In this document: piece after piece, positions 25,001 through 34,992 of the stretch
How the letters are laid out: every line of letters starts with the position of its first letter
Numbering within the stretch: the first letter of the stretch is position 1
Assembly (NCBI GenBank): GCA_016758965.1
Contig: JAEPRB010000308.1
Coordinates: 1-42,108 of the forward strand
Direction of reading: 5' to 3'
Source of the DNA: Circinella minor
Taxonomy: Eukaryota; Mucoromycota; Mucoromycetes; Mucorales; Lichtheimiaceae
Length of the DNA: 42,108 nt
Notes under the pieces: model-generated
What the model saw: only the letters and a program-made list of their open reading frames with translations
What the model was told of the DNA's origin: nothing
The model's database searches: none
Translations under genes and position numbers: made by a program

Positions 25001-25985
25001 AAAAAATATTACAGAAAACAGAATATAGAAATTCACACATAATCTTAAAAGATTTTTTTTTTTTTTTACATGTCATTGGGTGTTTAAACTTTTTGAAGTA
25101 AACTTTTTTAATCTTTTTTTTTAACGTTTCATACCATTTTTGAAAAACTTATATCGATTCATATAAAATAAAAAAAAGGGTGTTGGTTGAGTTTAATCCA
25201 ATGGAGTCTTATTCCTCCCCGCCTCTCTCTCTCTCGTTTATCTAGGCTCCTCCTCCCCAAAACAGGGTTTTGTATCAATAATGAACTCCGTTTATATATA
25301 TCTTCCACATTTCAGTGGCAAAGTTACACAAAAAAAGTAAACTGAACTAATTGGTTGGGATGGTACGGGGTAATGTGGGGAAAAAATGATTACTTTGGAC
25401 CTTATACCCCAGGATTAATCTCTATTGTTTTTGTTTTTTTTTTTTTTAGTCTGCGGGGCAATAGAATTCATTCTCCTCATTCATAATAGATCAGACATAA
25501 TATATATATATATCTTGAAAATAAACTATTATTACTTTACTACTACTTTATTATTTTTCAAATTTGTTTAATAATAATTTTTACTTTATTATAAGAAAAA
25601 TGTATCATGATTCGTTCAAGAAAAAAAAAGGAAGGCACGGAAGAATTAACACTGAAACGGGACCTGGCTGGTTCTGGCGGTGATTGGTTTCATTATCGGG
25701 GACCAAGTTCAAAGGGGGAAAGAAACAAAATAGAGTCTCATAAACATGACATGAACGTTTCCTAGCCAACCATTTCTTGACGACCCTGAAATATAAAAAA
25801 GCCAACAAAAATAAAAATCTTTACATCTTTTTTTTTTCTTCTTTACTTCTTGTCAAATACTCTTTTTATTTTTATTTTATTTATCTTAATTTATTTTTAT
25901 TTTGAACTTGGATTTTTTATTTATTTTGATACAATATATATATATACATACATATATACATTTTAATACATAATTACAAATAAAT
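22099..25985. other. 3.9 kb AT-rich spacer upstream of the sugar transporter
   Basis: No gene can be supported. A minus-strand frame at 22613-22410 and a short exon-like frame near 23006-23067 were weighed and not accepted. Two TACGTA copies lie near 23382 and 23404. The last 700 bp should hold the transporter promoter. It has a CTGCGGGG (about 25452-25459, resembling the CreA/Mig1 SYGGRG site), an AGGGGG near 25714 (resembling a stress-response element) and a TA-rich stretch ending shortly before the ATG. These motif matches are short and only suggestive. Confidence 0.5.
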
Positions 25986-27727
25986 ATGTCAGACAGTATT
26001 AAACAAGAGTACGCTGACGACGCTATCGTTCATGATCACGGTCCTAAAAAAACTACAAATGCTTTGAGAGGTTTTATTGATAATCCTTTTGTCTTTGCTA
26101 CCGCACTCTTTGCATCAATTGGTGGTATCACCTTTGGTTGTACGTAATCTTTTTTTTTTTTTTTTACTTTCCATATATATAATCACACCGCAATTTGAAA
26201 ATAAATAAATAAATATCTATGTATATGTAAACTCATGCATCTTAATTATTTGAAATATTTATAGATGATCAAGGTGTTATTTCTGGTGTACAAGAAATGG
26301 AAACGTTTGTTCAACGTTTTCCAATGTCATCAACAGAAAATGGTTTTGTTGTTGCTATTCTTGAATTAGGTGCCTGGGCTGGTTCCTGGCTTTCCGCTTA
26401 CCCTGCAGATCGTTTCTCTCGCAAATATACCATTGTTATTGCTTGTATTATTTTCCTTATTGGTTCAGCTTTCCAAGGAGGTGCTCAAAATGTTTCTTAT
26501 CTTATGGCCGGTCGTTTCATTTGTGGTATGTCTGTAGGTTCCCTTAGTACCGTTGTTCCTATGTATCAATCCGAAATTGCTCCTCCTGAAGTTCGTGGTT
26601 CTCTTGTTTCTCTTCAACAACTTGCTATTACACTTGGTATTTTGATTGCTTTTTGGATTAATTTCGGTTGTCAATATATTGACAGTGAAGCTCAATGGCG
26701 TATTCCTCTTTGCTTGCAAATTATTTTGGGTATTTTGCTCGGTATTGGTATTCTCTTTTTCCCTTTTTCTCCTCGCTGGTTGATGAGTCATGGTCGTGAA
26801 GAAGAAGCATTAAAGGTTCTTTCAAAACTTCGTCGTCGCCCTATTGATCATCCTGTTATTCAAGAAGAATGGCGTGAAATTAAGATTTCCGTTGAATTTG
26901 ATAATGAACTTGAACGTCATCAATACCCTCAATATCAAGGTGGTGGTGTAAAGAACGATGTGATGATTGGCTTAATGGGCTATCGTGATTTGTTCCGTCC
27001 TGGTATGTTCCGTCGTCTTGCTATCGGTTGTGTTCTCATGTTCTTCCAACAATTCTGTGGTACCAATTCTTTGATTTACTATGCCCCCAAGATTTTTCAA
27101 TCGCTTGGTTTAAGTGGTCAAACTATTTCTCTTTTGGCTACTGGTGTCGTTGGTATTATTAACTTTGTTGCAACTTGGCCTACCGTCATGTTCCTTGATG
27201 TCATGGGTCGTAAGATTACTTTGATTGTTGCCGGTTGTTTTATGACTTTATGTATGGCTATTATTGCTATTATCTCTGCTCTTTATCAAGATAATTGGGT
27301 AGGAAATGAAGATAAAGGTTGGGCTTGTGTTGCCATGACTTATGTCTTCATTGCCAACTTTGCTTATGCATGGGGTCCCATTGGTTGGGTCATTCCAGCT
27401 GAAATTTTCCCCTTGCGTGCTCGTGCCAAGGGTATGTCTATCACTACTTCAAGTAACTGGATGTGTAATTTCATTATTGCTCAAATTACACCTGTTATGT
27501 TAAGTTCCATTGGTTATGGTACCTATGTCTTCTTTGCATGCTTCTGTTTCTTATCTGTCATCTTTGTCATTTTCTTTGTTCCTGAAACCAAAGGTCGTAG
27601 TTTGGAAGATATGGATGAATTATTTGGTGGTGGTTCTGCAAAGACAGATAATGAAATTTTACAACGTATTGAACAACAATACAGTGGTACTTATGTTCCT
27701 GGTATTGAAAAGCCTGGTACTGCTTAA
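25986..27727 (+). CDS. major facilitator superfamily sugar transporter
   Basis: Plasma-membrane sugar/H+ symporter or facilitator; hexose is the likeliest substrate, but related proteins carry disaccharides or polyols. Two exons, 25986-26139 and 26265-27727, give 538 residues, typical of the family. The intron splits the codon of Tyr in FGYDQGVISG, the conserved TM1 motif. Family signatures are PADRFSRKYT in loop 2-3, GSLSTVVPMYQSEIAPPEVR (sugar transporter signature 2) and FSPRWLMSHGR after TM6. QQFCGTNSLIYYAPKIF in TM7, DVMGRKIT, PAEIFPLRARAKG and PETKGRSLEDMDELF after TM12 complete the set. Twelve hydrophobic spans can be counted. Codon use is unlike most neighbours: Arg is almost only CGT/CGC and Phe often TTC, suggesting strong expression. 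The first 25 residues are a hydrophilic cytosolic tail. The MFS sugar porter call is certain; the substrate is unknown. Confidence 0.95.
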
Positions 27728-29281
27728 GGGAATTCTTTTTATCAATTATTCCTTTTTTCCCCTCCACCCTCCCCCTTTTGTTTTCCCATTCACAACTCAT
27801 TCACATATAAATTCCTTCTAATTATATTATAAATATGTACATACCTTCTTGTTTAATTTTTCTTTATTGCGTTAATTTTTTTTTTTAGTTGTATTTTAGT
27901 AATATTTTAAAAATAATAAAAAAAATCATTTACTAAAAAAAAAAAAAAAAAAAAAAAAAGAGATCTTTTTTGACTTCTTGTGAAACAATGAGGGGGGTCA
28001 TTAGTAGGTTTTTTAGTGGTATATATAAATATTCTTAGAATAGTGGAATATTTTATCAAAGGATAAATAAAAAAGTTGATAAAATACATGACTTAAAATA
28101 TGAAGACGTGAAAAAAGAGGTTAAAAAATCAAATGTTACACGATTTTTTTTAGTTGCTTTACGTACACCATCCGCAGCGGTGCTGTTATGTTCACTTTAA
28201 CCATTTCTGCAGAGGTAGCTGTTACAATGCTGTTAAGTTTAACAGTTTCTAATTTTTTTAAATGAAGAAATCGAGGCTATGTATTGCCTTGCATTTCAAC
28301 TTTTCCATTTTATAATTGAATACCCCTATTATATGTATAATAATATATATAAGAAATCAACGTGAAAACTTGAAAAAATAGGAATTACAAGTTAATCTTG
28401 TCTTTATAAAAGGTAAAAACATATATCCACAGTACTTTACTGTATATGGAATATTATAAAAAACAAACAAACTATAATTTAGCTATCAGTTTATTATTGT
28501 TTATATATGCTGTATATATATATATATATACTACTAGATAATAGTACGATGAAAATTGTTTGTTTTATTTAACGTCTTCGTCGAACAACAATTCTTATCA
28601 GTAACTCTTAAAAATACTTACCATTCTGCTGGATTGGTAGGAATCGTCTGATCTCCATTATTTTTGTTTTTCAGTTTTGAACGCGACTTTTTTTAGCCCC
28701 CATGAAAACACACACATCACGCGCGTCTTTACTCCTTCACCCTTTCTTTCCGTCGTACCTTTCTTTTTTTTCACAATCTTTAGCAATGGGAAAAATACTT
28801 TTCGTGTGACCCCCTGTTTTAGAATGGTCTTTAACTGGTGCATGTGCATTGGAATCGTTGAAAGATGAATCTACTATAGATAAAAGCTCTTTTTTTTAAA
28901 AAAATAGCTTTGTTTGGTGAGTTGGGAAACAAGTATAATATTATATTGCAATCTTTTGTTCAAACAATGGACAAAAAACATAAAGAAAAACAAAGTAAAA
29001 TCACTTTTTCGAAAAAGGTACACTACTTCTTGCACAATTAAAGGTAAATTTTTCATAAATTCAATCGCATTCCGGAATGATCCTTTTTTTTTTTATATAT
29101 GTCAACATATTAATGTGAACTTATTAATTATAAACAATAGAACCATAATAATCAAACAAAAAAACTTTATTGTCCAACACCATTGTTCTCAATAACAACA
29201 GTACCTACAGTACATATTAATAACAACACAAGAATGTCTTAGCAGCAAACCTCCTTCCAACAGACAAAATTTTTTGGAATT
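27728..29281. other. transporter 3' region and AT-rich spacer
   Basis: No gene is supported. A poly-A run lies at about 27935-27959. An imperfect tandem pair of about 35-43 bp, sharing GCAG-GGT-GCTGTTA and a TTTAAC(C/A)(A)(G)TTTCT end, lies at about 28173-28250. A (TA)n tract lies near 28513-28530. One TACGTA is near 28160. Reading frames on both strands are short and low-complexity. Confidence 0.5.
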
Positions 29282-29616
29282 TTGCGCACAAGAAACCTCA
29301 GAATTTCCAGCGCCTTCCATATATGGGTTTTATTTATGCAGCAAAATTCAATTTTTGGCATATACAACAACCTCCCTGTAAAAACTAAAATCGGCACTTA
29401 TGATTCACGATCACCACAATTATCGCCAGTATCAGTCTTACAAGGTGTAAAAGAAAGGAATATTCAAGAACCAATTATGATTGGTCTGACTTTGGATAGC
29501 GATAAAGAAGATGAAGGAGATGAAGTTTGGATGACGACGATCAAGAAATATTTTATGAAGATGACGATGGAACTTATGACTTAGTACTCCACGATGACTC
29601 ATACTCAACCTGTTGA
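29282..29616 (+). pseudogene. fragment encoding an acidic protein, frame broken
   Basis: I do not recognise the product. The frame from 29282 ends at 29584 but its natural acidic run is interrupted. After DSDKEDEGDEVW (ending near 29531) the sequence continues as a second acidic run (DDDDQEIFYEDDDGTYD, then LVLHDDSYSTC and a stop at about 29614-29616) only in the neighbouring frame. That suggests a one-base frameshift in an old coding segment. It lies 10 bp before a mobile-element copy and may be the 5' part of the decayed gene downstream. Confidence 0.35.
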
Positions 29617-29626
29617 TGTTAACATA

Positions 29627-29924
29627 CAGTAAAAAACCCCCCTTTCCCGCGGGTTTTTGCATTCCCTGTAAATTGAAAATCCCGGATTCTGCAGCTTTTT
29701 TGAAGGAAATGTCACAAAACACTTTGTAAATTCTGCAAATCACCAATTGCGAAGGATATTTTATCGATTTTCATTTATCGCGGGGAAATTTATAATAAAA
29801 AGTAGATACTCACGTGGTATATAGACTGGACCTATCACCTATAAAAATTACTACTATAAAATACGTACTCCCATCAAATTGAAGGAATCACCACCTTGAA
29901 AAAAAAAACCCGGAGGCTTTGCTG
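29627..29924 (+). mobile_element. copy A of a ~300 bp TA-flanked miniature inverted-repeat element (Tc1/mariner-pogo-like)
   Basis: The element is flanked by TA at 29625-29626 and at 29925-29926, the target duplication expected of Tc1/mariner-type elements. The left end CAGTAAAAAACCCCCC runs on to CCCGCGGGTTTTTGCA. The right end, read on the minus strand, is CAGCAAAGCCTCCGGGTTTT. The two ends are diverged inverted repeats and also resemble the left end of copy B. No transposase frame is inside. The middle (GAAGGAAATGTCACAAAACA and TATTTTATCGATTTTCATTT) aligns clearly with copy B about 1.05 kb downstream. It is non-autonomous and old. Confidence 0.65.
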
Positions 29925-30082
29925 TACGACGTTATAAAACAAAGGATGTATAAATGCTGAGACTTTACCAACAATCAAAAATAACTGATTACCGTGTATG
30001 TTCAAGTTCAGTAGTATAATAATATTATGTAATGTGAACCATATTAACTAATTAAGACATTCTTTTTTTTTCTCTATGATAG

Positions 30083-31868
30083 TGGATTGCAAAAAATAAA
30101 GAAGGAGTCGAAGTGGATTTGACCACAAAACTTCTAAAGTATCGATTACAAAGTTTAGAAGAAAATAAAAAAGACTACAAATCAGTTACTTTTATTCGTA
30201 CCTTGTAAGTTCATAATACATATCGAATGAAGAGGGGGATTTTAACTAATGATGTTTCTTTTTTCATTCTTATTCAGGACTTTGAATTGTGTTTATCTCA
30301 TCTTAATCAATGATTCTATGGCTTCGTTCACAAATCAAGATATTGAATTGAAATTTGAAAGGAACATGGGTTTTATAGATTTACCTGATAATACTATATC
30401 GTGGGTAAAAACATTTTGAAAGTAAATTGTTTTTATTGATCATTATCGAAACAATCTTTAGTGCGTCTAAAATATTGAATACAAAATCTATTGGTATTTA
30501 GGCAAAACAAGATGTGGAAAGTAACGAATGGGATGTAAACCAGAACTATTCTGTTCTCACCAGTCGATTGCTATGGGAAAATCAAGAGCTATTTTTGCTC
30601 TTGATTATTCCCGATGCTTGAATGATTGTATATTTTCAACATATGTTCCATCGACCATAAAGTACAATGAAAAATACAGTCGACCTCCCGGGTTTTGCAG
30701 TCCCGCCCAATTGTATTCCACAACTTTTTTTTTTTGAAGGAGATATCACAAAACACTTGGCATACCCTGCAAATCGCAAATTGCAGAGAATATTTTATCG
30801 ATTTCCATTTATCGTGTATTTAATGCACCGACAAAAAAAAAAGGTGGATGCTCACATAGTATATAGACCAAACCTGCCACCTATCAAGATTAGAACTGTG
30901 AAATATACATTGAAAAAAACGGGGGTCTACTTGGTGCACAATAGTTTGCATTCTCCCTTAAATTGGCTATTAGGATGCGATAACCGGTTTCAGTGCAATT
31001 GGTATGCCTTATTCATGTATTATACGTAATAGATAATTTCTTGGGTTTGTGATTATTATATACGTATTGACTTGACTTTTATTTTTAGGGCCAATACGTC
31101 GTTAAATTATTGCAAAAGAAAAAAACAAGGATGTCTTCAACCAGATTTCACAGCTTACTTCACTGAATCACAAAAACACTTTGATATCTTTGTCGTTGAA
31201 GTAAAGAAACGTGGTGATCATGAAGAAAGCGATTTGATTAAATTGGGTCATATGATGAGAAAAATGTTGCTGGAATTGATAAACGAACAAGTAGAAGATC
31301 TGGTAGTTTTAGGGATGATACGTAGTATCAGGTAAGAATATATTTATTAAACAACCCGTGAATGGATTTTCATGTGGTATTTACCAATGTTGATATGTTT
31401 AGAGAGGTTACCCAATGCTCAACATACCGAATGGGGATCAAATCTGCATACTTGTTCAAATTGATCGAAATTTGGAAATTCAACTTCCACAGTGATCACC
31501 ATGAAATCACCCGTTTAGATTCAGTAATTGAATCATTATATCAAATGAAGGTAATTGGATTTTGTTTGAGAAGGAATCGAAGTAGGTGATAATAAAAATA
31601 CTAAATATATACATAGATCTTGGCACTTGATTTACGCGAACGATTAAAAAACCATTTTGAAAACAAAAAAAAATTAAATAAAGTAAATATCTCACTTGTG
31701 CCGTTAGGATTTGTGCCGCCCTCACTTTTTTATAATAATGCATCATCATCATCAACAACAACAAATAACACAACAGAAGGATCATTATCATCAGCACCAC
31801 ATCAGCCTTGTTATAGACTAACCCAAGTCTATAGTGGTTCCAGATCCATTTATGATACAGTGGAATAG
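30083..31868 (+). pseudogene. decayed lineage-specific gene with PD-(D/E)XK nuclease-like core
   Basis: Exon-like blocks with good splice sites can be followed: 30083-30204, 30278-30404 and 30502-30621 (ends in TGA). After copy B of the mobile element come a block ending at 31001, then 31089-31331, 31403-31550 and 31617-31868 (TAG). The last four join in phase through introns of 87, 71 and 66 bp. They encode WANTSLNYCKRKKQ, QPDFTAYF...FDIFVVEVKK (a PD-(D/E)XK-like pattern: Asp in PDF, Glu-x-Lys in EVK) and SDLIKLGHMMRKMLLELI. STYRMGIKSAYLFKLIEIW and a Ser/Thr-rich tail follow. From memory this resembles protein families greatly expanded in Mucorales; the function is unknown and nuclease activity is unproven. 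The middle of the gene is disrupted by a stop and the inserted element, so I call it a pseudogene. The 3' half could still be transcribed. Confidence 0.55.
30677..30936 (+). mobile_element. copy B of the TA-flanked miniature element
   Basis: TA at 30675-30676 precedes the left end CAGTCGACCTCCCGGGTTTT, a good match to pogo/Tc1-type termini. Internal blocks match copy A (TCACAAAACACT, GCAAATCGCAAATTGCAG, ATATTTTATCGATTTCCATT, TAGTATATAGACC). The right end is degraded; AAAACGGGGGTCTACTTGGTG at about 30916-30936 resembles the inverted terminus with changes. It lies within the span of the PD-(D/E)XK-like gene remnant. Confidence 0.6.
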
Positions 31869-31924
31869 AAAAGTGATAAAAAAAAAGCTGGAGTTCTTGA
31901 TCACATTATTAATCAAACGGTAAT

Positions 31925-32056
31925 ATGGCTTCTTTGGAGGATACCGCTGATATTACTGCAGCAACACCAACAGTCATTATTCGTGTGAAAAGGGTGATGA
32001 AAAATAAACGGGAAGACGTTGGTGAACCATCCAACAAAAAGTTAAGATGTACTTGA
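31925..32056 (+). pseudogene. 43-residue frame resembling the N-terminus of an Iwr1/SLC7A6OS-like protein
   Basis: The frame reads MASLEDTADITAATPT, then VIIRVKRVMKNK and a C-terminal PSNKKLRCT before TGA. The VIIRVKR followed by a basic stretch and KKLR recalls the conserved N-terminal motif of Iwr1, the RNA polymerase II nuclear import adaptor. The rest of that protein is absent. It may be a duplicated fragment, a small gene, or chance. The similarity is from memory and short. Confidence 0.25.
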
Positions 32057-32309
32057 GAAATACATTGACACAATATCGATCAGATATTCTTCAATATACA
32101 CCAGCATAAAACGAACAGTAACAACTTTTTTTGTAAAAAAAAAAAAAAATCAAATGTCTTAATAAAAAGAACATCCTCCATCATCGTACAAAAAAGTATA
32201 ACAACAATAGCATCTTCAACAATAAAATGAGTTCTTCGACGGAATTATCAATGGTCATTCTAAAGCTTACCATTAAATTTTAAAATTTCGATTCCTTTTT
32301 CCAAGTAAA

Positions 32310-32394
32310 CTCGCTTCGCTCCGGGTCATTTAGAGGTTTGCGTCGCAAAGGGGAGTTCCTCCCCTTTGATCCCCAAAAGGTGCTTCGCGCCTGG
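32310..32394. repeat. GC-rich multi-hairpin cluster
   Basis: An abrupt GC-rich island in AT-rich DNA. Perfect hairpin 1: TTTGCG-T-CGCAAA (32337-32349). Perfect hairpin 2: AAAGGGGAG-TTC-CTCCCCTTT (32347-32367), sharing AAA with the first. A third imperfect stem, GGTGC-TTC-GCGCC, follows at about 32379-32391, and CGCTTCGCTCCGGG precedes at about 32312-32325. Double-hairpin GC elements of this style are known from mitochondrial DNA of early-diverging fungi. A nuclear mitochondrial insertion or a mobile hairpin element is possible. Confidence 0.6.
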
Positions 32395-32587
32395 TAGTAT
32401 GCGTGTTTAAGGATGCATAATAGTTTTCAGGTAAAATATATTAATCAAATATGTTGTTAAAATGGGTCTGGTAAATATGTCATAACAGAGAGGACGCAGC
32501 TTGAGAATTTTCCTTATTTGTGAATTAGCTATAACTTCTGTGTGATTTCAATATAATAGATTTGGTTATCAACGCATCTTATTTCAG

Positions 32588-32653
32588 CTTGATTTGAAGC
32601 CAGTAATAAAAGAATTTCATCGAGAATTTGGTTCAAGTCCATGGTTAGATTAA
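32588..32653 (+). pseudogene. orphan terminal exon-like frame
   Basis: After an acceptor-like CTTATTTCAG, 21 codons read LDLKPVIKEFHREFGSSPWL, then D and TAA. The composition is protein-like, but no upstream exon was found and the family is not recognised. It may be a gene relic. Confidence 0.2.
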
Positions 32654-33027
32654 AGAGTGGTACCATGCAATAATGCTTCTATACTTATATTAAGACCCTC
32701 TTGCCATTCCACTACAATCACCACCTATACTTTAAAATTCATCAATGTATTAGCATTATCTCAAACACCAGGTATTTTTAAATCATATAATATCATCAGC
32801 TTCGGTTGTACTTGTCTATATCGCATTGGGTAACAAACACAACATAAAACTGTTAATGACTACTGGTGTAACCATGCATCTCATTATACATTACCTCGCA
32901 TTTTTACGCTATACAACAAAAAGACTTTTATTGTAATAATTAGTATACACATCAATTATACTGCCATATAGCATCATCATAAAACGCTATTTCCTTTTTC
33001 GATACGCAATCAAAAACATTCATTTAT

Positions 33028-33078
<51 letters not shown>
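33028..33078. repeat. compound (AC)n(AT)n microsatellite
   Basis: About 12 AC units run directly into about 13 AT units, seen in the sequence. Intergenic. Confidence 0.9.
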
Positions 33079-34033
33079 TGATTTATCTATCTTTTTTTTT
33101 TATCTTATGTTTTTTCCCCTACCATCATCACAGGAGGTTTTTCATTTTCTTTACATACATGTATGAATAACCCGGTGCTCTGTTCAGCAGGAGACATTAA
33201 ATAAAATAACAATTTTTCACCATATTTTGATATATTGCTATAATTTATATACTATATTGATTTCTTTTTACTTGTTTGTGATAATGATTTTTTCTTACGT
33301 AATAAAGTTAGTGTCACAAACTCCCTTTACTCACATATCAACAATAAACCAGTATAAACTAGTAAAGCATCCAATTATCTTTTTTTTTTTAGAACTTGTT
33401 ATTACTTAGTAACTTGTTTAATTTTTTGTTTTATAGAATTCTATGACATTATAGTTCACCTGTCCTTTCTTATTGTAGCATGCGTCATTGCTTAGCAATG
33501 TTCATTGATAACAATGGTTAATGATAGTACTATTATCTATCGTTTGTTTTGTTTTTTTCTAGCCAGCAAAAAAAAAAAAAAGACATTATGTGTTAAATTC
33601 AATTACATTGTTTCTTAAATACAAAAACTACCAACAGTTACAACTGTGTGGTCAACTACAATAAAAAAAAAGTTCTACTTGACAATGGGCCTATTTTTTT
33701 TTTTACTGTGAGCTTTTTTTCCACCATTGTATGAAATTTCGAGTGCTCTTGTTATTTTCAATGGAAGTTTTATATAGATCCATTGTATATAAGAATGTGT
33801 ACCGTGATTCAGTCTCTCACATTCATTGTCTTTATTTACAGGTCTTGAGAGATGAAAAATGGAAACATTTAATGATAGCTAAAACGCACACTTTTTGATT
33901 ATATATATATAATAAAAGACTTTTCAAAATTCAATATCCATTTCTTATATTCTCATCATAAAGTAATTTTTTTTTCATATCATTTTTATTACGTATTCAT
34001 TTCTATTCACAGCTATAGATAGATATATATACA

Positions 34034-34450
34034 ATGCGACGTGTCACTATCATGTTAATTAATTATTTATTAATCATAACTACATCTATGATATCATCCT
34101 TTGCAATTCCTGTATCATCATCCCCTCGTCGTATTATCTCAAATCAAGCTTGGTTAGCAGAAGTATGTATCATGAAATCTTCTACAACTTTATCACCATG
34201 TACTACCAAATCTTATTATGAATGTCATGACAGTGCTGGATTTACTTATAACAAAGAATGTGAAGCTGGTACTCAATATGATGAACGTTCTCGTCAATGT
34301 ATTCAAGTAGAATATAAAAATAATCAATGTATTACTAATGAAGGAGGACCATCTACAAAGATATTAAATTGTACTACATATTATAATAATTTTTTCTTAT
34401 GTTTTCTTATGATTATTATAATAGCATTATTATTTATATTATTATTATAA
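34034..34450 (+). CDS. secreted or membrane-anchored six-cysteine protein, CBM14-like
   Basis: Intronless, 138 residues. Residues about 1-24 form a signal peptide (LINYLLIITTSMISSFAIP). The mature part has six cysteines at about 45, 56, 64, 76, 89 and 99, with aromatic residues in SYYECHDSAGF and QYDERSRQC. This is like the peritrophin/CBM14 chitin-binding fold, although the first two spacings (10, 7) depart from the usual 13-20 and 5-6. An Asn-glycosylation site (NCTT) is followed by a hydrophobic C-terminal segment of about 20 residues (118-138), either a membrane anchor or a GPI signal. The next gene downstream has the same architecture, so they are likely paralogues. Probable role: binding or shielding cell-wall chitin/chitosan, or surface recognition; this is inferred. 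Confidence 0.65.
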   Translation: MRRVTIMLINYLLIITTSMISSFAIPVSSSPRRIISNQAWLAEVCIMKSSTTLSPCTTKSYYECHDSAGFTYNKECEAGTQYDERSRQCIQVEYKNNQCITNEGGPSTKILNCTTYYNNFFLCFLMIIIIALLFILLL

Positions 34451-34992
34451 AGAAAAAATATCTTCCTTTTTACGTATGTGTAAATACATAATAATAATAA
34501 CAAATTGCTTTTAATAGAAATGTTATCATTCATTCCATTGTTTTTTCTAAAAAAAAAAAAATATGTATAATTTGATGCATATTTAGAAAAAAAATTCTTA
34601 CGTATTTATTATAATTTCCCATGATTTTGCCTATATATGTACATGAGTTTTATTAAAATTCAATATTATAAAATTGATACTACTACTTTATTAAACTGTG
34701 CATTTGTTATTGACATATTTCTATTTTAATTGAGTCCATAAAGAAGGGATGGGGTGCTGATAATTTTTTTTTATTCTTCATGTGGGTGATGATCAAATGA
34801 TGTTTGGTACTCTTTGTGTTTTTTTTTGTACTTCCCCCTTGCTACATACGTATGTTTTTTTTATATATAAATCCCTAGTAGAGAATTGAATCATGCTAAC
34901 AAGAAACTACATCATCTTTACTTCTTTTTTTTTTTTTTTTTACCAAGCTTGTATATTTACGTACAAAAATACTAAAAGAGTGTGATAATATC
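34451..34992. other. spacer between the two CBM14-type genes
   Basis: 540 bp with no gene. It carries four TACGTA palindromes (near 34471, 34600, 34846 and 34958), two of them within 150 bp of the second gene's start, and a T-run at about 34925-34940 that probably belongs to its core promoter. Confidence 0.5.

Larger units (their letters stand above)
31869..34033. other. accessory spacer with gene fragments, GC-rich hairpins and microsatellite
   Basis: There is no intact gene. The stretch holds a 43-codon frame at 31925-32056, a GC-rich multi-hairpin cluster at about 32310-32394 and an orphan terminal exon-like frame at 32588-32653 (each listed separately). A (CA)n(TA)n microsatellite and TACGTA copies near 33296 and 33991 are also present. 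The right end should contain the promoter of the first CBM14-type gene. Confidence 0.5.

Noticed and set aside
28658..29195. Overlapping frames on both strands near 28.7-29.2 kb
   Set aside because: They have low-complexity composition and mutual overlap, with no splice pattern or domain.
30528..30737. Open frame MGCKPELF... running into copy B
   Set aside because: It is out of frame with the exon that has good splice signals, and its second half is mobile-element terminus.
29627..30936. Copies A and B as the two LTRs of one retroelement
   Set aside because: Each copy has its own TA flank and inverted termini, the DNA between them is the unrelated gene remnant, and no TG...CA ends, primer site or reverse transcriptase are present.
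33028..33078. CA/TA repeat as a possible CRISPR-like or telomeric array
   Set aside because: It is a plain dinucleotide microsatellite without spacers or a telomere unit.
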